Part shown: positions 1-7,039 of the stretch, piece after piece
Numbering within the stretch: position 1 is the first letter of the stretch
Layout: every line of letters begins with the position of its first letter
Assembly (NCBI GenBank): GCA_002788475.1
Contig: PFRK01000015.1
Coordinates: 20,879-44,360 of the forward strand
Direction: 5' to 3'
Length of the DNA: 23,482 nucleotides
Source of the DNA: Candidatus Nomurabacteria bacterium CG_4_9_14_0_2_um_filter_32_10
GTDB lineage: Bacteria; Patescibacteriota; Minisyncoccia; Phycocordibacterales; UBA9973
The notes under the pieces: generated by a model
Databases searched by the model: none
What the model was told of the DNA's origin: nothing
Seen by the model: the letters and a program-made list of their open reading frames with translations, nothing else
Position numbers and translations under genes: made by a program

Positions 1-876
1 AATCTCTTTATCTTTAAAAACACTTTCTACACGCTTACTAGCGATAATGAGAAGCTCTGGAACTCCTTTGACCCGAAGCGCTGTGTAATCTATATCTTTC
101 CCAACTGCAATCGCAGTATTCCCCGGCAACGTCCAAGGAGTCGTCGTCCAAGTAAGCATATATGCAGAATCTTTCGTTTCTTTTCCTTTACCAAACTTTT
201 GCCCAGGTTTTAATTTAGATTTCACATAAACAGAAATGTCTGCGATATCTTTGTAACTGTTGTCCATCGCAATTTCAGAATTTGCAATCGGCGTCTCGCA
301 ACGTGGACAATAAGCAAGAACACGCACTCCTTTGTAAAGTAATTCCTTTTTATTTAATTCCCCAAGCGCCCACCAAACACTTTCAATAAAAGTGTTGTCC
401 ATCGTTTTATATGAATTATCAAAATCAACCCACCTACCGATACGATTAACAGTCTTTTCCCATTCAGCAACATAAGTCAAAACTTTACTACGAGCATATT
501 CGACAAATTTCTCTATCCCTAATTCTTCAATAGCTTTTTTACCAGAAATATTTAAATCTTTCTCAACAATATTTTCAATCGGTAATCCATGACAATCCCA
601 TCCCCAACGTCGTGGTACACAAAAACCCAGCATTGTCTGATAACGTCCGATGACGTCCTTGACAACACTACCTAAAATATGACCATAGTGAGGCAACCCA
701 GTCGCAAAAGGTGGGCCATCATAAAAAACATACTTTCCTTTTGGTGCTTCTTTTTCTAAAGACTTTTCAAAAATTTTATTTTCTTTCCAAAATTCTAAAA
801 CAGCTTCTTCTCGAAGTGCTGTTTCTGATTTATTTGTCCTGAGCGAAGTCGAGGAATTTGTTTCTACTTCAGCCAT
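1..876 (-). CDS. ileS: Isoleucyl-tRNA synthetase, N-terminal 292 residues (3' end outside window)
   Basis: Charges tRNA-Ile with isoleucine in the cytoplasm. I translated this open-ended frame by hand: it starts at the ATG at 876-874 and runs to the window edge without a stop. The class I HIGH motif is present as HYGH at residues 63-66, inside DGPPFATGLPHYGH. RRWGWDCHGLPIE follows, and near the end WTTTPWTLPGNTA marks entry to the editing domain. The HYGH context is that of the eukaryote-like IleRS type (type 2, often mupirocin-tolerant), not the E. coli type. A Cys pair (CPRC) is also visible. Residues 8-14 (SSTSLRT) are encoded by a dispersed palindromic repeat and lie in a non-conserved N-terminal extension. 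The gene follows argS by 32 bases in the same direction. The identity is very secure; the drug-tolerance implication is only family inference. Confidence 0.96.
   Translation of the reverse strand, partial: MAEVETNSSTSLRTNKSETALREEAVLEFWKENKIFEKSLEKEAPKGKYVFYDGPPFATGLPHYGHILGSVVKDVIGRYQTMLGFCVPRRWGWDCHGLPIENIVEKDLNISGKKAIEELGIEKFVEYARSKVLTYVAEWEKTVNRIGRWVDFDNSYKTMDNTFIESVWWALGELNKKELLYKGVRVLAYCPRCETPIANSEIAMDNSYKDIADISVYVKSKLKPGQKFGKGKETKDSAYMLTWTTTPWTLPGNTAIAVGKDIDYTALRVKGVPELLIIASKRVESVFKDKEI
836..855. repeat. Dispersed palindromic repeat A, copy in ileS
   Basis: The minus strand reads TCCTCGACTTCGCTCAGGAC. TCCT and AGGA pair, as do GA and TC, around a CTTCGC loop with one bulged C. It is in frame and encodes SSTSLRT near the IleRS N-terminus. 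A second, slightly different copy lies in argS at 1811-1831. Confidence 0.75.
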
Positions 877-885
877 TATTGACTG

Positions 886-894
886 ATTTTAACA
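886..894 (-). promoter_or_regulatory. Extended -10 box before ileS
   Basis: The minus strand reads TGTTAAAAT, with nine bases between it and the ileS ATG. The same 9-mer precedes glyA and recJ at 6-7 bases. Spacing this short implies a leaderless or nearly leaderless mRNA. No clear -35 box was found, and the AT-rich background makes single cases weak. Confidence 0.4.
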
Positions 895-908
895 TAAAAT
901 TTGGAAAT

Positions 909-2720
909 TTACATCCTCTCTGGTGCTTTTATACCAAGTAGATAAAGTCCATTTTTCATAATAGAAGAAAAAACTAAAGTAATAGCAACCTTATATGGTG
1001 ACATCGAATCATCTTTATCTATAATTTTATTATTCCCATAAAAAGCATTAAAGGCACGAGCTATATCTACTAGATAATTCGCTATATAATGTGGTGCAAA
1101 TTCTTTTGCAGATCTTTCCACAATTTCAGAAAACCTATATAATAATTTTTCTATTTCAAAAATATGAAAGTCAGAACTTTTTAAAGATTTAATGTCCGAC
1201 CTTAAAAACACAAGACTTGGTAAAATATTTTCTATTTTTGCTTTTTCTAAAATAGAACAAGCTCTAGCATATGAATATTGTAAATATGGTCCAGAATCTC
1301 CTTCAAATGAAATAGATTTTTCAGCATCATAAATAATATTCCCACCAATATTTTGTTTTAAAATAGAATATTTAAGTGCAGCCACTCCGACGTCATTACT
1401 TATTTGTTCTTTTTCTTCATCTGTAAAGTCTCTATCTTTTATTTTTTCTAAAATTTTATCACAGGATTCTATGATTAAAGACTCTCCTGTTATAACATTG
1501 CCTTTTCGAGATGACATCTTTCCAGAAGAAAGACGCATCATACCATGCACTATATGTTTCATTTTAGAAGCAATCTCAGGATTCATTATCTCTAATGCTT
1601 TACCAACTACCTTCATATATTCTTCTTGTTCGTTTGCTGTGATTACGATAGATAAATCAGGATTCTCTTTTTCAAATTTTATTTGAGTGAGTCCTAACTC
1701 CTTCGTCTCATATGTAGGTAAACCTTTAGAATTTATAAAAACTCTAGTATGAAGTTTCGAATCATATTTCTCAGCATGAAAAACTATTGCTCCATCACTC
1801 TTTTCAAAAATCCTTCGACTATGTTCAGGACTTTCAGCACTTTCACAATTTTCATGGACTATTTTAAGGCCGATAGGAGCTACAATACTTTCAAAAAAAT
1901 AATAATTAAAATTTGTTCCAAGTACTTTATAAATCTCTTCAAAGGCTTCAAGTGTTATTCTCCTCCCCCAATCATAAATCTCATTTATATTTTTATCACT
2001 TTTGTTATAAACTTTTCTATTTATTTCATCAATTTCTTTTTTTGCTTCTTCATAATTTTCATAAGCATCATTTCCTTTCGCATAAGAATTTCCTATATAA
2101 TCCGCTTTTTCAACCAGTGACACACTTTCTGCCATGACAGAACTTGTATCATTTTCATTTTTCAACATTTGATAAATAGCCTTTGCTACATGAGGACCCA
2201 CATCTCCTTGATAATTTGCACGCACTATCTTTGCACCAGAAAACTCTACTATGCGAGAAATAGACTCACCTATAGCATTACTCATCAAGTGTCCAATATG
2301 AAAAGGCTTAAAAGGGTTCGGCTGAGTATATTCCACCATTACTTTTTTACCATTAAAAAGATTATTTTTCCCAAAATTTTTATTTTCTAAAACATCTTTT
2401 ATATTATCTATAAAAAATTCTTGTGATAAATAAAAATTAATAAAACCATTTTTCACTTCAACATTATTAAGGGCCGCCCTTAAATCTTCAAAAAGGGCGG
2501 CCCTTTTATTTACTTCTTCTACTATTTTCTCTGCTAATTCTTTTGGATTTATTCCTAATTTTTTAGCACAAACCATAGCAACATTCGTAGAATAATCCCC
2601 CATTTTTAAATCTGCTGGATGTTCTAAGGAAATATCACTAAATTCTATTTGGAGATTTTTCAAAGTTTCCTTTATTAAATTTTCTAATTTCTCTTTCATT
2701 AACTTATCTTTTATCACCAT
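909..2720 (-). CDS. argS: Arginyl-tRNA synthetase
   Basis: Charges tRNA-Arg. The protein is about 603 residues, a normal length. It has an N-terminal Arg-tRNA-synthetase additional domain (about 1-110, with KMGDYSTNVAM), the HIGH motif at about 141-144 (PFHIGHLMSNAIGE), the KMSKS-equivalent KMSSRKG at about 401-407, and a DALR-type anticodon-binding C-terminus. Start choice is uncertain: GTG 2723 and ATG 2720 overlap the MazG-like gene, and ATG 2699 also fits the family and has a TGATAAAAG box eight bases upstream. Three unrelated palindromic elements are translated in frame: residues about 72-84 (KRAALFEDLRAAL), about 190-202 (NDTSSVMAESVSL) and about 297-304 (SPEHSRRI). All are outside the signature motifs, so the enzyme is probably active. 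Confidence 0.97.
   Translation of the reverse strand: MVIKDKLMKEKLENLIKETLKNLQIEFSDISLEHPADLKMGDYSTNVAMVCAKKLGINPKELAEKIVEEVNKRAALFEDLRAALNNVEVKNGFINFYLSQEFFIDNIKDVLENKNFGKNNLFNGKKVMVEYTQPNPFKPFHIGHLMSNAIGESISRIVEFSGAKIVRANYQGDVGPHVAKAIYQMLKNENDTSSVMAESVSLVEKADYIGNSYAKGNDAYENYEEAKKEIDEINRKVYNKSDKNINEIYDWGRRITLEAFEEIYKVLGTNFNYYFFESIVAPIGLKIVHENCESAESPEHSRRIFEKSDGAIVFHAEKYDSKLHTRVFINSKGLPTYETKELGLTQIKFEKENPDLSIVITANEQEEYMKVVGKALEIMNPEIASKMKHIVHGMMRLSSGKMSSRKGNVITGESLIIESCDKILEKIKDRDFTDEEKEQISNDVGVAALKYSILKQNIGGNIIYDAEKSISFEGDSGPYLQYSYARACSILEKAKIENILPSLVFLRSDIKSLKSSDFHIFEIEKLLYRFSEIVERSAKEFAPHYIANYLVDIARAFNAFYGNNKIIDKDDSMSPYKVAITLVFSSIMKNGLYLLGIKAPERM
1811..1831. repeat. Dispersed palindromic repeat A, copy in argS
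   Basis: The plus strand reads TCCTTCGAC, then TATGTTCAGGAC. It matches the ileS copy at 836-855 (read on the minus strand) except for one inserted T and a few loop changes. The outer TCCT/AGGA stem is kept. It encodes SPEHSRRI in ArgRS on the opposite strand. Confidence 0.65.
2116..2153. repeat. 38-bp palindromic repeat B, diverged copy inside argS
   Basis: This aligns without gaps to the 38-bp elements at 3796-3833 (31 of 38 identical by eye) and 4338-4375. The left arm GTGACACACTTTCTGCCAT is well kept and the right arm is more decayed. On the minus strand it is in frame and encodes NDTSSVMAESVSL, an insertion in ArgRS after the HIGH region. Confidence 0.8.
2469..2505. repeat. GC-rich perfect hairpin inside argS
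   Basis: AAGGGCCGCCCTT (2469-2481) and its exact reverse complement (2493-2505) form a 13-bp stem with an 11-base loop. It encodes KRAALFEDLRAAL in the N-terminal domain of ArgRS. Its composition is far more GC-rich than the surrounding gene, which suggests an inserted element. Confidence 0.8.
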
Positions 2721-3036
2721 CACCTTTTAATTTTCCTCTTTTCTTTCTTGATTGCAATTTATCTATATTAGTTTTAGCTATATCATCAAGAGAAATGCCT
2801 AAATCATGTGCCAACACAGCTAAATACCATAAAACATCCCCCAACTCTTCTTTTAAAGATTCCTTGCGTTCCTTACTCATTTTACCTTTACCGTCATCTC
2901 CACGTAACCATTTTTTAATCTTTCCCATTACTTCACCGGATTCATTTCCAAGTCCTAGCGCAGGATAAATAACTTTATATTTCTTTGGATGAAATGCTGT
3001 TATTAGCGCTTTTTTTTGATATTCTTTTAATTTCAT
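2704..3036 (-). CDS. MazG-like nucleotide pyrophosphohydrolase
   Basis: This 110-residue all-alpha NTP pyrophosphohydrolase of the MazG/dUTPase superfamily likely hydrolyses (d)NTPs to monophosphates and pyrophosphate. The metal-binding pattern is visible: NESGE (residues 31-35, with E32 and E35) and, 28 residues later, EELGDVLWYLAVLAHDLG (E63/E64 and D67). The length fits single-domain MazG-like proteins. The ATG at 3036 is preferred; a longer frame would begin with TTG at 3045. The C-terminal tail is very basic (SRKKRGKLKGDGDKR). The gene lies 14 bases after tmk and its end overlaps the start of argS if argS begins at 2720, so the three are probably co-transcribed. Beside tmk, a nucleotide-pool cleaning role is sensible, but the substrate cannot be read from sequence. 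Confidence 0.88.
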   Translation of the reverse strand: MKLKEYQKKALITAFHPKKYKVIYPALGLGNESGEVMGKIKKWLRGDDGKGKMSKERKESLKEELGDVLWYLAVLAHDLGISLDDIAKTNIDKLQSRKKRGKLKGDGDKR

Positions 3037-3050
3037 ATTATTCAAATAAA

Positions 3051-3755
3051 TTATCTAATAATTCTTTTAATTTTTTCATAAACCTCTTCGTGAATTATTT
3101 CACGGGATAAAATTTCCCCTTTTGGTGCACAATCTATCTTTAAAAAATTTGGAATTTCCTTTACAAGCTTTAATGCACTTTTACGAGAATTTATTAAAAA
3201 ATTAACATCTGCTTCATGCACATCTTTTTTCTTTTTTAAATATGCTCTTTTCATTTTACTACTATCACGATCTTTTAAAAGTTGAAGAACAATTTTTGTA
3301 GGCAAATCCAAATATAAAGTAATATCCGGACGAGGAATTTTAAAAACTTCGTATTCCATTTTGTCGAGCCATTTCATAAAATCATTTCTTCTTTTTGCAT
3401 CTTTAGTCTTTCCTCCCTGATGAATCTGGTTTGCACTGACATAGCGATTTGCAATAACGATATATCCTCTTTTAAGCCAATCTTTTAATTCTTCGCTAGA
3501 TTCCCACCTGTCGGCCGCATAAAGAACAGAAGCTATTTTAGGATGAACATTTAAAAAATTATAGTATTGTTCACTTAAACAATGTCCAACAAACTCTCCG
3601 AAAAAATTTTTATAATATTCTGGAAAATCAACTATCTTTACTGTTTTCCCTTCACTTTTTAATCTTTTAGCTAAAAGCTCAACTTGTGTTGCTTTTCCAC
3701 TTCCGTCTGTACCGTCTATAACAATGAGTTTGCCTTTATACTTATTTCTATTCAT
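3051..3755 (-). CDS. tmk: Thymidylate kinase
   Basis: Phosphorylates dTMP to dTDP. The protein has 234 residues, slightly longer than the usual 205-215. The P-loop is IDGTDGSGKATQ at residues 13-24. The residue after the P-loop lysine is Ala, not the usual Ser/Thr, though a Thr follows directly. The DRW nucleobase-site segment (ADRWESSEELK) and NRYVSANQIHQGGK, the equivalent of the TMPK RYxxS region, are present. A basic segment (DRDSSKMKRAYLKKKKDVHE) occupies the LID region. A perfect TATAAT lies eight bases before the ATG. The gene heads a tight set with the MazG-like gene, argS and ileS. The family is secure. Strict dTMP specificity is inferred. Confidence 0.93.
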   Translation of the reverse strand: MNRNKYKGKLIVIDGTDGSGKATQVELLAKRLKSEGKTVKIVDFPEYYKNFFGEFVGHCLSEQYYNFLNVHPKIASVLYAADRWESSEELKDWLKRGYIVIANRYVSANQIHQGGKTKDAKRRNDFMKWLDKMEYEVFKIPRPDITLYLDLPTKIVLQLLKDRDSSKMKRAYLKKKKDVHEADVNFLINSRKSALKLVKEIPNFLKIDCAPKGEILSREIIHEEVYEKIKRIIR

Positions 3756-3763
3756 ATTTTTTA

Positions 3764-3769
3764 ATTATA
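3764..3769 (-). promoter_or_regulatory. -10 box before tmk
   Basis: A perfect TATAAT on the minus strand, eight bases before the tmk ATG, suggests a short-leader or leaderless transcript. No convincing -35 box is visible. A TG lies four bases upstream of the box, not three. Confidence 0.45.
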
Positions 3770-3795
3770 GCCAAAAATCTATTTATAACCAAATT

Positions 3796-3833
3796 AATGA
3801 CACACTTTTTGCCATAGCAGAAAGTGTGTCATT
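3796..3833. repeat. 38-bp palindromic repeat B, best-preserved copy
   Basis: The arms AATGACACACTTT (3796-3808) and AAAGTGTGTCATT (3821-3833) are perfectly complementary over 13 bp. Inside them TGC and GCA pair around CATA. It lies between the Cas2/PaaX-like gene and tmk, and supplies the TGA stop (3829-3831) of the former. No T-tract follows on either strand, so it does not look like a simple terminator. Confidence 0.9.
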
Positions 3834-4311
3834 TTATTACATACGATTTAGCTAGTTTAAAAGTTTTTATACATTTATCAAGTTTAATTTTTTCAAGATA
3901 TTCTTTAAAATCTTTAGGTAAGGGAGAAGGTCCCACCCAAACACTTTTTTGAATCATTACATAATTGAATTTTTTTAAATGCCATCTCAGCCATTCTCTA
4001 TCAGCCTTTCTTTCAGTAGGAACATCAAACATTAAAAGAAGATTCCTATCTTTAGAAATATTTTGAGGTTTTTCAAATTCTTTTAACGAATCTATTTTCT
4101 TTTTTACATATTCTTTTCCATATTTAGAAAGTACTATCCCTGATAATTCTTTTTCTATAATATTTTTCTTTTTCAAACGATCAATAGTAGTTCTAATACT
4201 TCTTTGTGGATATTTCTTGAAACTAGGTATACCAAAAATATTTACTTCCATACCTTTATACTTTATTTCTGTGTTCCAAAGTTCTTTTAAAATTTCTTTT
4301 ACAATTGACAT
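3829..4311 (-). CDS. Winged-helix protein with Cas2/PaaX-like C-terminal domain
   Basis: A 160-residue protein in two parts. Residues about 1-75 look like a winged helix-turn-helix (RSIRTTIDRLKKKNIIEKE as the recognition region). Residues about 89-160 are a ferredoxin-like Cas2/PaaX-C domain: NLLLMFDVPTERKADREWLR begins with a beta strand and the conserved Asp (D96), followed by QKSVWVGPSPLP. Such proteins are often labelled Cas2, but no cas1 or CRISPR array is nearby, and PaaX-type regulators share this architecture. A stand-alone transcription factor or toxin-like nuclease is therefore more likely than adaptation. The gene is flanked on both sides by copies of the 38-bp palindrome B, one of which overlaps its stop codon. 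A TATTAT box lies seven bases before the ATG. Function is not established. Confidence 0.8.
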   Translation of the reverse strand: MSIVKEILKELWNTEIKYKGMEVNIFGIPSFKKYPQRSIRTTIDRLKKKNIIEKELSGIVLSKYGKEYVKKKIDSLKEFEKPQNISKDRNLLLMFDVPTERKADREWLRWHLKKFNYVMIQKSVWVGPSPLPKDFKEYLEKIKLDKCIKTFKLAKSYVIK

Positions 4312-4318
4312 ACAATAT

Positions 4319-4324
4319 ATAATA
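4319..4324 (-). promoter_or_regulatory. -10 box before the Cas2/PaaX-like gene
   Basis: TATTAT on the minus strand, seven bases before the ATG at 4311. It fits the short-leader pattern seen at several other genes here. It lies between the start codon and palindrome B, so that element could influence this promoter. Confidence 0.35.
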
Positions 4325-4337
4325 ACCTAAAAAGTAT

Positions 4338-4375
4338 AATGACACAATCTCTGCCATGGCAAAAAGTGTGTCATA
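4338..4375. repeat. 38-bp palindromic repeat B, third copy
   Basis: It aligns without gaps to 3796-3833 (32 of 38 identical by eye). ATGACACA (4339-4346) pairs with TGTGTCAT (4367-4374), and the centre TGCCATGGCA is itself palindromic. It sits just after the stop of the 2H phosphoesterase gene and upstream of the Cas2/PaaX-like gene. Confidence 0.88.
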
Positions 4376-4380
4376 AAATA

Positions 4381-4974
4381 TTAAACGACTATCTTAGCTA
4401 AAACTTTTCTACACGAACAACCATAACCCAAGTGGCAAATAGCGATAGTGTTAACAACTGTTTCAATCGGCAATTCTACATTTAGAAAACTAGCATCCCC
4501 AAGACCTAATGTGGTGTGAAATTCAAAACTTTCTTCAATAAATTTATCTCTTTTAAAATTATTTATAAAATCTACTCCTCCGTTTGAAATATCTACATCA
4601 AAACACATTTCTTTTGTTGCGTCAGAATCTAAACTAACCAAAGATACTATTTCTTTTCTTAAATTTATCAACTCCTCTATATTCCCTATATCTAAAAGTG
4701 GAAACTTAGTATTTTTCGTAATCAAATTCTTAAAAGTTATTTTCAATGGTAAATATTTTTTAATAATTTGTTCAATTTTTTCTTTGATTATCCCAACTTC
4801 TCCTATTTTTATAGTACCGACAAGAATAGAAATATGAGGAAGATAATTTACATTATTCAGGATATAAGGCTTCAAATCTGCATGAGGGATTATTTTATTA
4901 CTTAAATCACAGATAATTTTATTCATTTTATCTGGCAAAAGTAAGGCTATATCAATTGCAATTTTATTTTCCAT
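4381..4974 (-). CDS. 2H phosphoesterase (2'-5' RNA ligase/cyclic phosphodiesterase-like)
   Basis: A 197-residue protein of the 2H superfamily, which acts on 2'-5' or 2',3'-cyclic phosphate bonds in RNA or nucleotides. The two hallmark H-x-[ST] motifs are visible: PHISIL (H47, S49) and FHTTLG (H152, T154), separated by about 105 residues, somewhat wider than typical. The start is alpha/beta (IAIDIALLLP) and the end has a Cys-containing loop (CHLGYGCSCRK). It begins one base after the small membrane protein gene ends, so the two are likely co-translated. The substrate is unknown. A role in RNA repair or tRNA end processing is possible but unsupported by context. Confidence 0.78.
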   Translation of the reverse strand: MENKIAIDIALLLPDKMNKIICDLSNKIIPHADLKPYILNNVNYLPHISILVGTIKIGEVGIIKEKIEQIIKKYLPLKITFKNLITKNTKFPLLDIGNIEELINLRKEIVSLVSLDSDATKEMCFDVDISNGGVDFINNFKRDKFIEESFEFHTTLGLGDASFLNVELPIETVVNTIAICHLGYGCSCRKVLAKIVV

Positions 4975-4975
4975 A

Positions 4976-5314
4976 CTATATTTCTAAAATCTTTATCCCT
5001 CTTTTAATAGCTACAAAACCATATCCCCAAAGAAATGGGAGCCATAACGGCATCAACCCAAATAAAGTATTTCGTACAAAAGTCTCTACTCCAGTACTAA
5101 TAAAAACCATTTCAGATAAAATCATTGCAAAAAATCCAAAAACAAATATAAAAATATCTCCTTTTTCTTTTTTTATATATAAAGAAATTAAAATTATTAC
5201 TATATAAATAATTACCAACAAATAATCATTTAAAATAATCGGAATGAGCCCAATCATCACTAAAATAGGAATTACATTCAAAACTATATTTATTATTTTA
5301 TTTTTTAGAGACAT
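4976..5314 (-). CDS. Small four-helix membrane protein, unknown function
   Basis: I do not recognise this 112-residue protein. Four hydrophobic segments are visible, at about 9-28, 31-47, 53-73 and 86-103. A short basic stretch KKEKG (48-52) lies between the second and third helices, and a Lys/Arg-containing tail (KRGIKILEI) follows the fourth. The positive-inside rule would therefore place the second loop and the C-terminus in the cytoplasm. There is no signal peptide cleavage site or known motif. GGAG lies about nine bases before the ATG, one of the few plausible ribosome binding sites in this window. It sits four bases after the NUDIX gene and one base before the 2H phosphoesterase gene, so it is co-transcribed with them. 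Confidence 0.75.
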   Translation of the reverse strand: MSLKNKIINIVLNVIPILVMIGLIPIILNDYLLVIIYIVIILISLYIKKEKGDIFIFVFGFFAMILSEMVFISTGVETFVRNTLFGLMPLWLPFLWGYGFVAIKRGIKILEI

Positions 5315-5318
5315 ATTA

Positions 5319-5780
5319 TTATTCTCCCAACTCTTTTAAAGCCTCTGTGGCATAAAATAAAACATTAGAACGTAAATTCATTTTTTTTAATTCTTTTTTT
5401 GTTACCCAGCGAATTTCTGTTCTTTCGTGTAGAGACATTGAGTCAAGTATTTTATCTGTATTAGATTTTACAAAAAATACAAATATAGTGTGTTTATGAA
5501 CATCATTTACATAATGACTCCCAAGATAACGTGGAGCAACAAGCATTTTATAATCAGATTCATTATTAGGTAATGATCTATCGTCTATTATTTTTACATC
5601 AAGTCCAACTTCTTCTTTTACTTCACGTATAGCAGCTTGTATCGGGTCTTCATCGAGTTCAATATGTCCACCAACAGAAAGCCAGATTTTATATTTATCA
5701 TGCATACGCAAAAGTACTTTATTTTTATACACAATAAATACTTCTACGCAGTAATCTATTTTTTCGTGTATATGTGGCAT
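5319..5780 (-). CDS. NUDIX hydrolase
   Basis: A 153-residue NUDIX enzyme, which hydrolyses nucleoside diphosphates linked to another group. The NUDIX box is complete at residues 38-60: GHIELDE, seven residues, then REVKEEVGL, matching GX5EX7REUXEEXGU. The SVGGHIE entry and a C-terminal helix after WVTKKELKKM are typical. The protein is close to MutT/Ap4A-like short forms, but the substrate cannot be assigned. It lies 14 bases after glyA in the same direction. A TAAAAT box seven bases upstream of the ATG might give a secondary short-leader transcript. Confidence 0.93.
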   Translation of the reverse strand: MPHIHEKIDYCVEVFIVYKNKVLLRMHDKYKIWLSVGGHIELDEDPIQAAIREVKEEVGLDVKIIDDRSLPNNESDYKMLVAPRYLGSHYVNDVHKHTIFVFFVKSNTDKILDSMSLHERTEIRWVTKKELKKMNLRSNVLFYATEALKELGE

Positions 5781-5794
5781 GTTAAAAATTTTAT

Positions 5795-7039
5795 TTATAC
5801 AAACTTTTTTGGTATTGGAAACTTTTTTGCTAATTTTTTAATTTCTTTATGCACAGATTCTTTTAATTTCTTATCATCTTTATTTTTCAAAACTTCTATC
5901 ATAAACTCTGCTACCCGTTTGCAATCACCTTCTTTAAACCCTCTCGTTGTGATAGCTGGTGTACCAAAACGGATCCCAGATGGATCAAGGGGCTTTCTGG
6001 TGTCTCCTGCAATGGAATTCATGTTTAAAGTAATACCTACTTCATCTAATACTGTCTGCGCTTCTTTACCAGTAACACCCAAAGAACCAAACACATCAGC
6101 CAAAATAAGATGATTATCTGTACCTCCTCCTATCATCCTGATTTTATTTTTACGGAAAACTTCTTCCATCGCTTTAGCATTTTTAAGAATTTGCCTAGCA
6201 TACTTTTTATATTTTGGTGTCATTGCTTCCCCAAAAGCTACAGCCTTCGCAGCTATGGTATGCATGTGAGGGCCACCCTGAATCCCAGGGAAAATAGCCT
6301 TATCAATCTTCTTTGCAATCTCTTCATTTTCTCTGGTAAGAATTATTCCTCCACGTGGACCACGAAGTGTCTTGTGGGTGGTAGAAGTAATAATATCAAA
6401 ACCATCATCAAAAGGATTACGAAGCGCTCCAGCAGCAATAAGTCCTGCAATGTGTGCCATGTCTGCCATGGTGACAGCTCCGACTTCACGAGCAATTTCT
6501 ACAAATTTTTTATAATCGAGAGTACGTGAGTAAGCAGAAAATCCAGCAAGAATTATTTTAGGTTTCTCGGCAAGTGCTACTCTACGCAAATCTTCATAAT
6601 CAATTTCCCCTGTATCAGGATTTTTCATTTTATAAGTAACAAATTTATAAATTTTAGCTGGTAAAGTCATCGGATGTCCGTGAGTCAAATGTCCACCATG
6701 GGAAAGATCCATTCCTAAAACAACATCTCCAGGGTTCAAAAGTGCAGAATACACTGCCAAGTTTGCAGGAGCTCCAGAGTGTGGTTGAACATTGGCAAAT
6801 TTGCATTTAAATAATTTACATACACGCTCTATAGCTAGACGTTCCATAGCATCAGTAAACTCTTGCCCACCATAATATCTACGTCCTGGATATCCTTCAG
6901 AATATTTATTCGTAAATACAGACCCATTCGCTTTTAATACATCTTCTGATACGTAATTTTCCGATGGGATAAGTTCCAGGCCCTCCGCTTGTCTTTTTTC
7001 TTCTGCTTTTATTAGTTTTTCTATCTGTTTATCTCGCAT
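5795..7039 (-). CDS. glyA: Serine hydroxymethyltransferase
   Basis: Pyridoxal-phosphate enzyme that interconverts serine and glycine while loading tetrahydrofolate with a one-carbon unit. It has 414 residues, the normal length. Landmarks are LIPSENYVS (22-31), the YPGRRYYGG segment (50-58), the DMAHIAGL PLP-ring site (193-200) and the Schiff-base lysine K223 in STTHKTLRGPRGG. Its ATG overlaps the 3' end of the upstream metallo-beta-lactamase gene by 19 bases, so it is probably translationally linked. A TGTTAAAAT box ending seven bases before the ATG may also give it its own leaderless transcript. In a reduced genome it may supply glycine or one-carbon units for thymidylate, in keeping with tmk nearby. 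Confidence 0.98.
   Translation of the reverse strand: MRDKQIEKLIKAEEKRQAEGLELIPSENYVSEDVLKANGSVFTNKYSEGYPGRRYYGGQEFTDAMERLAIERVCKLFKCKFANVQPHSGAPANLAVYSALLNPGDVVLGMDLSHGGHLTHGHPMTLPAKIYKFVTYKMKNPDTGEIDYEDLRRVALAEKPKIILAGFSAYSRTLDYKKFVEIAREVGAVTMADMAHIAGLIAAGALRNPFDDGFDIITSTTHKTLRGPRGGIILTRENEEIAKKIDKAIFPGIQGGPHMHTIAAKAVAFGEAMTPKYKKYARQILKNAKAMEEVFRKNKIRMIGGGTDNHLILADVFGSLGVTGKEAQTVLDEVGITLNMNSIAGDTRKPLDPSGIRFGTPAITTRGFKEGDCKRVAEFMIEVLKNKDDKKLKESVHKEIKKLAKKFPIPKKFV

Noticed and set aside
1749..2120. Plus-strand open frames opposite argS, glyA, pgk and the surface-protein gene
   Set aside because: They are antisense shadows with biased, low-complexity translations and no family motifs, lying opposite well-conserved genes.
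3829..3831. Possible TGA recoding as glycine, as in some CPR
   Set aside because: TGA ends the gene where homologues end, and no in-frame TGA occurs within conserved domains in this window.
3796..4375. Palindrome B copies as intrinsic terminators
   Set aside because: The stems are strong but no T-tract follows on either strand, and a third copy is inside argS coding sequence.
3796..4375. Repeats around a Cas2-like gene as a CRISPR array
   Set aside because: Only two copies flank the gene, separated by a whole gene, with no spacers, no cas1 and no regular spacing.
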